Source: Acidobacteriota bacterium (GTDB lineage: Bacteria; Acidobacteriota; Terriglobia; Terriglobales; Acidobacteriaceae). Taken from it: a stretch of DNA of 6,803 nt. Below the pieces are notes generated by a model, which was not told the DNA's origin, searched no databases, and was given only the letters and a program-made list of their open reading frames with translations. The stretch lies in NCBI GenBank assembly GCA_019510535.1, contig JAEKKE010000030.1, positions 1 through 6,803 on the forward strand. The letters run 5' to 3'. This document shows, piece by piece, positions 5,407 to 6,803 of this stretch. A program made the translations under genes and the position numbers. Position 1 is the first letter of the stretch. Each line of letters opens with the position of its first letter.

Positions 5407-6803
5407 ATGGCATTGAAGAAACTTCTATCCCGATTCATCGCTGTCTTTGTGTGCGTCTTTGCCGCGACAAGCCTGCTGGCGCAGGCAAATCACGTCGTCA
5501 TCTCCCAGGTCTATGGTGGTGGAGGCAATAGTGGCGCAACGTTGAAGAACGACTTTGTAGAGCTTTTCAACCCGACAGCGAACAGTGTTGATCTGTCGAA
5601 CTACAACCTGCTTTATGGTTCTGCCGGCGCGACGTGGACGGTTTATAGCTTCACTGGGTCGAACCTTACCGTTGCATCAGGTTCTTATTTTCTGATTCAG
5701 GGTGCGGCGGGCTCTGCTGGAACAGCTTCACTTCCAACGCCAGATGCCACCTCTTCAGTCGCACTTGGGGCCAGCGCCGGCATCATTGCCCTTATCCCCA
5801 AGACGGCTTCTGCCCCTGCGCGTGGAGCCTGCCCCACTTCATCTCTGGATCTCGTTGGATATGGCAATACCACCGGCAACCTGGCGGTGTGTTATGAGGG
5901 CGCCGGTGCTGCGCCGACGCTTTCAAATACGTCAGCGGCGCTTCGCACAGACATCAGAAACGATTCAGATAACAACGGCGCTGATTTTCAGTCCGGCGCG
6001 CCGAATCCGCATAACTCAGGAAATACGGCGCCACCTCCGGCGCCTGCCTCTGTCGCGATTCATACGCTACAGGGCAGCAAGCCTCTCAATGCGACGACCG
6101 TTTCCCCGTATGTCGGTCAGCAGGTGATTCTCTCTGGCATTGTGACGGGAGTGGGATCAGCAGGCTACTTTATTCAGGCGCCTGACTCTTCCGCTGATAA
6201 CGATCCATCTACTCCGGAAGGTGTTTACATCTTTACCGGCTCTGGCAAAGTGCCGTCCGTTGCAGTCATCGGCAATCTGGTTTCAGTGACCGGCACAGTT
6301 GCAACCTATCCGGCCGCAACCGCGAGCCACACCCCGGCTACCGAAATTACTGGATCGACCGCTACCCTGGTTTCATCCTCGCAGGCTTTGCCGACTCCAA
6401 TCACGCTGACGGCTTCCATGCTCACACCCACCGGTGGCATCTATCAGATGGCGCGCTATGAGGGCATGCGTATCGCTATCCCAAACCTGAATGCGATCAC
6501 AGGTACGGACGGCAGCATTACTGAAGCGTCAGCGACGGTAAGTTCGAATGGCCAGTTCTATGCCACTCTTCCGAGCTATCCGCGCCCCTTCCGCGAGCCG
6601 GGCATCGACATTCGTGATGCTGCTGTGCCGAACACTCCAGCGAACGTTGCGCATTTCGATGACAACCCTGAGCGCCTGTTGATGGATTCGACCTTCCTGG
6701 GAGGAAGCGCGATCAACCTCGAGACCGGCACCGTGGTCAGCAACGTGACCGGGGTTGTCGATATGACGTACAGCTCGGATTCCTATTACGATCCGGCGCG
6801 CAT
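5407..6803 (+). CDS. Exported ExeM/NucH-like protein with lamin-tail domain (partial, 3' end outside window)
   Basis: An open frame of 465 codons that runs off the right edge with no stop. The ATG at 5407 is followed by a classic signal peptide: MALKKLLSR, a hydrophobic core (FIAVFVCVFAATSLL) and AQA as the likely cleavage site near residue 27; GAGG lies just upstream. Residues 28-205 look like a lamin-tail domain: VVISQVYGGGGNSG, then NDFVELFNPT, VDLSNYNLLYG and, near its end, TDIRNDSDNNGADFQ. Cys142 and Cys162 could form a disulfide. Residues about 215-330 resemble the OB-fold-like segment of ExeM/NucH nucleases (GYFIQAPDSSADNDPSTPEG), as does FREPGIDIRD with HFDDNPERL at 395-424. In that family an endonuclease/exonuclease/phosphatase domain follows, which would lie outside this window. 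Extracellular nuclease or phosphatase activity is therefore an inference. Confidence 0.85.
   Translation, partial: MALKKLLSRFIAVFVCVFAATSLLAQANHVVISQVYGGGGNSGATLKNDFVELFNPTANSVDLSNYNLLYGSAGATWTVYSFTGSNLTVASGSYFLIQGAAGSAGTASLPTPDATSSVALGASAGIIALIPKTASAPARGACPTSSLDLVGYGNTTGNLAVCYEGAGAAPTLSNTSAALRTDIRNDSDNNGADFQSGAPNPHNSGNTAPPPAPASVAIHTLQGSKPLNATTVSPYVGQQVILSGIVTGVGSAGYFIQAPDSSADNDPSTPEGVYIFTGSGKVPSVAVIGNLVSVTGTVATYPAATASHTPATEITGSTATLVSSSQALPTPITLTASMLTPTGGIYQMARYEGMRIAIPNLNAITGTDGSITEASATVSSNGQFYATLPSYPRPFREPGIDIRDAAVPNTPANVAHFDDNPERLLMDSTFLGGSAINLETGTVVSNVTGVVDMTYSSDSYYDPAR

Noticed and set aside
5142..5531. 129-residue plus-strand open frame
   Set aside because: Overlaps the signal peptide of the ExeM-like gene in another frame, and its product shows no domain.

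Overview
The window looks like chromosomal DNA of an acidobacterium, probably in the Terriglobia. The main reason is a secreted von Willebrand factor A (VWA) protein of the 'acidobacterial VWFA-related' type. High GC and an ExeM/NucH-like lamin-tail protein agree with this. The assignment is an inference; there is no rRNA or other marker in the window.

Layout. Four genes lie on the minus strand and read leftward: an Lgt-like membrane protein (4923-4156), an RluA/RluD-type pseudouridine synthase (4166-2991) that overlaps it by 11 nt, a secreted VWA protein (2628-1543), and a CLC-type anion transporter (1322-90). One gene on the plus strand (5407 to beyond the right edge) encodes the N-terminal part of an exported ExeM/NucH-like protein. 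It is divergent from the Lgt-like gene across a 483-nt intergenic region.

The clearest functional unit is the left end. The transporter carries the residues typical of CLC-F fluoride/proton antiporters: GREGT, GGEVTP, and a GNN in place of the chloride-type GSGIP. Directly upstream, on the same strand, is a good match to the fluoride riboswitch (crcB motif). The 3' end of the aptamer can instead pair with the Shine-Dalgarno sequence of the transporter gene. That gives a compact translational switch: without fluoride the ribosome site is hidden, and with fluoride the aptamer pseudoknot frees it and the exporter is made.

Two inverted-repeat elements flank the VWA gene. One is 114 bp with perfect 17-bp arms (1432-1545) and overlaps the VWA stop codon. 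The other is 266 bp with 23-bp arms (22 of 23 matching) and an imperfectly palindromic interior (2712-2977). Both have the look of miniature or REP-type elements, but their copy number cannot be judged here. The Lgt-like protein is also unusual: it keeps the Lgt fold pattern but lacks most of the conserved catalytic-signature residues.
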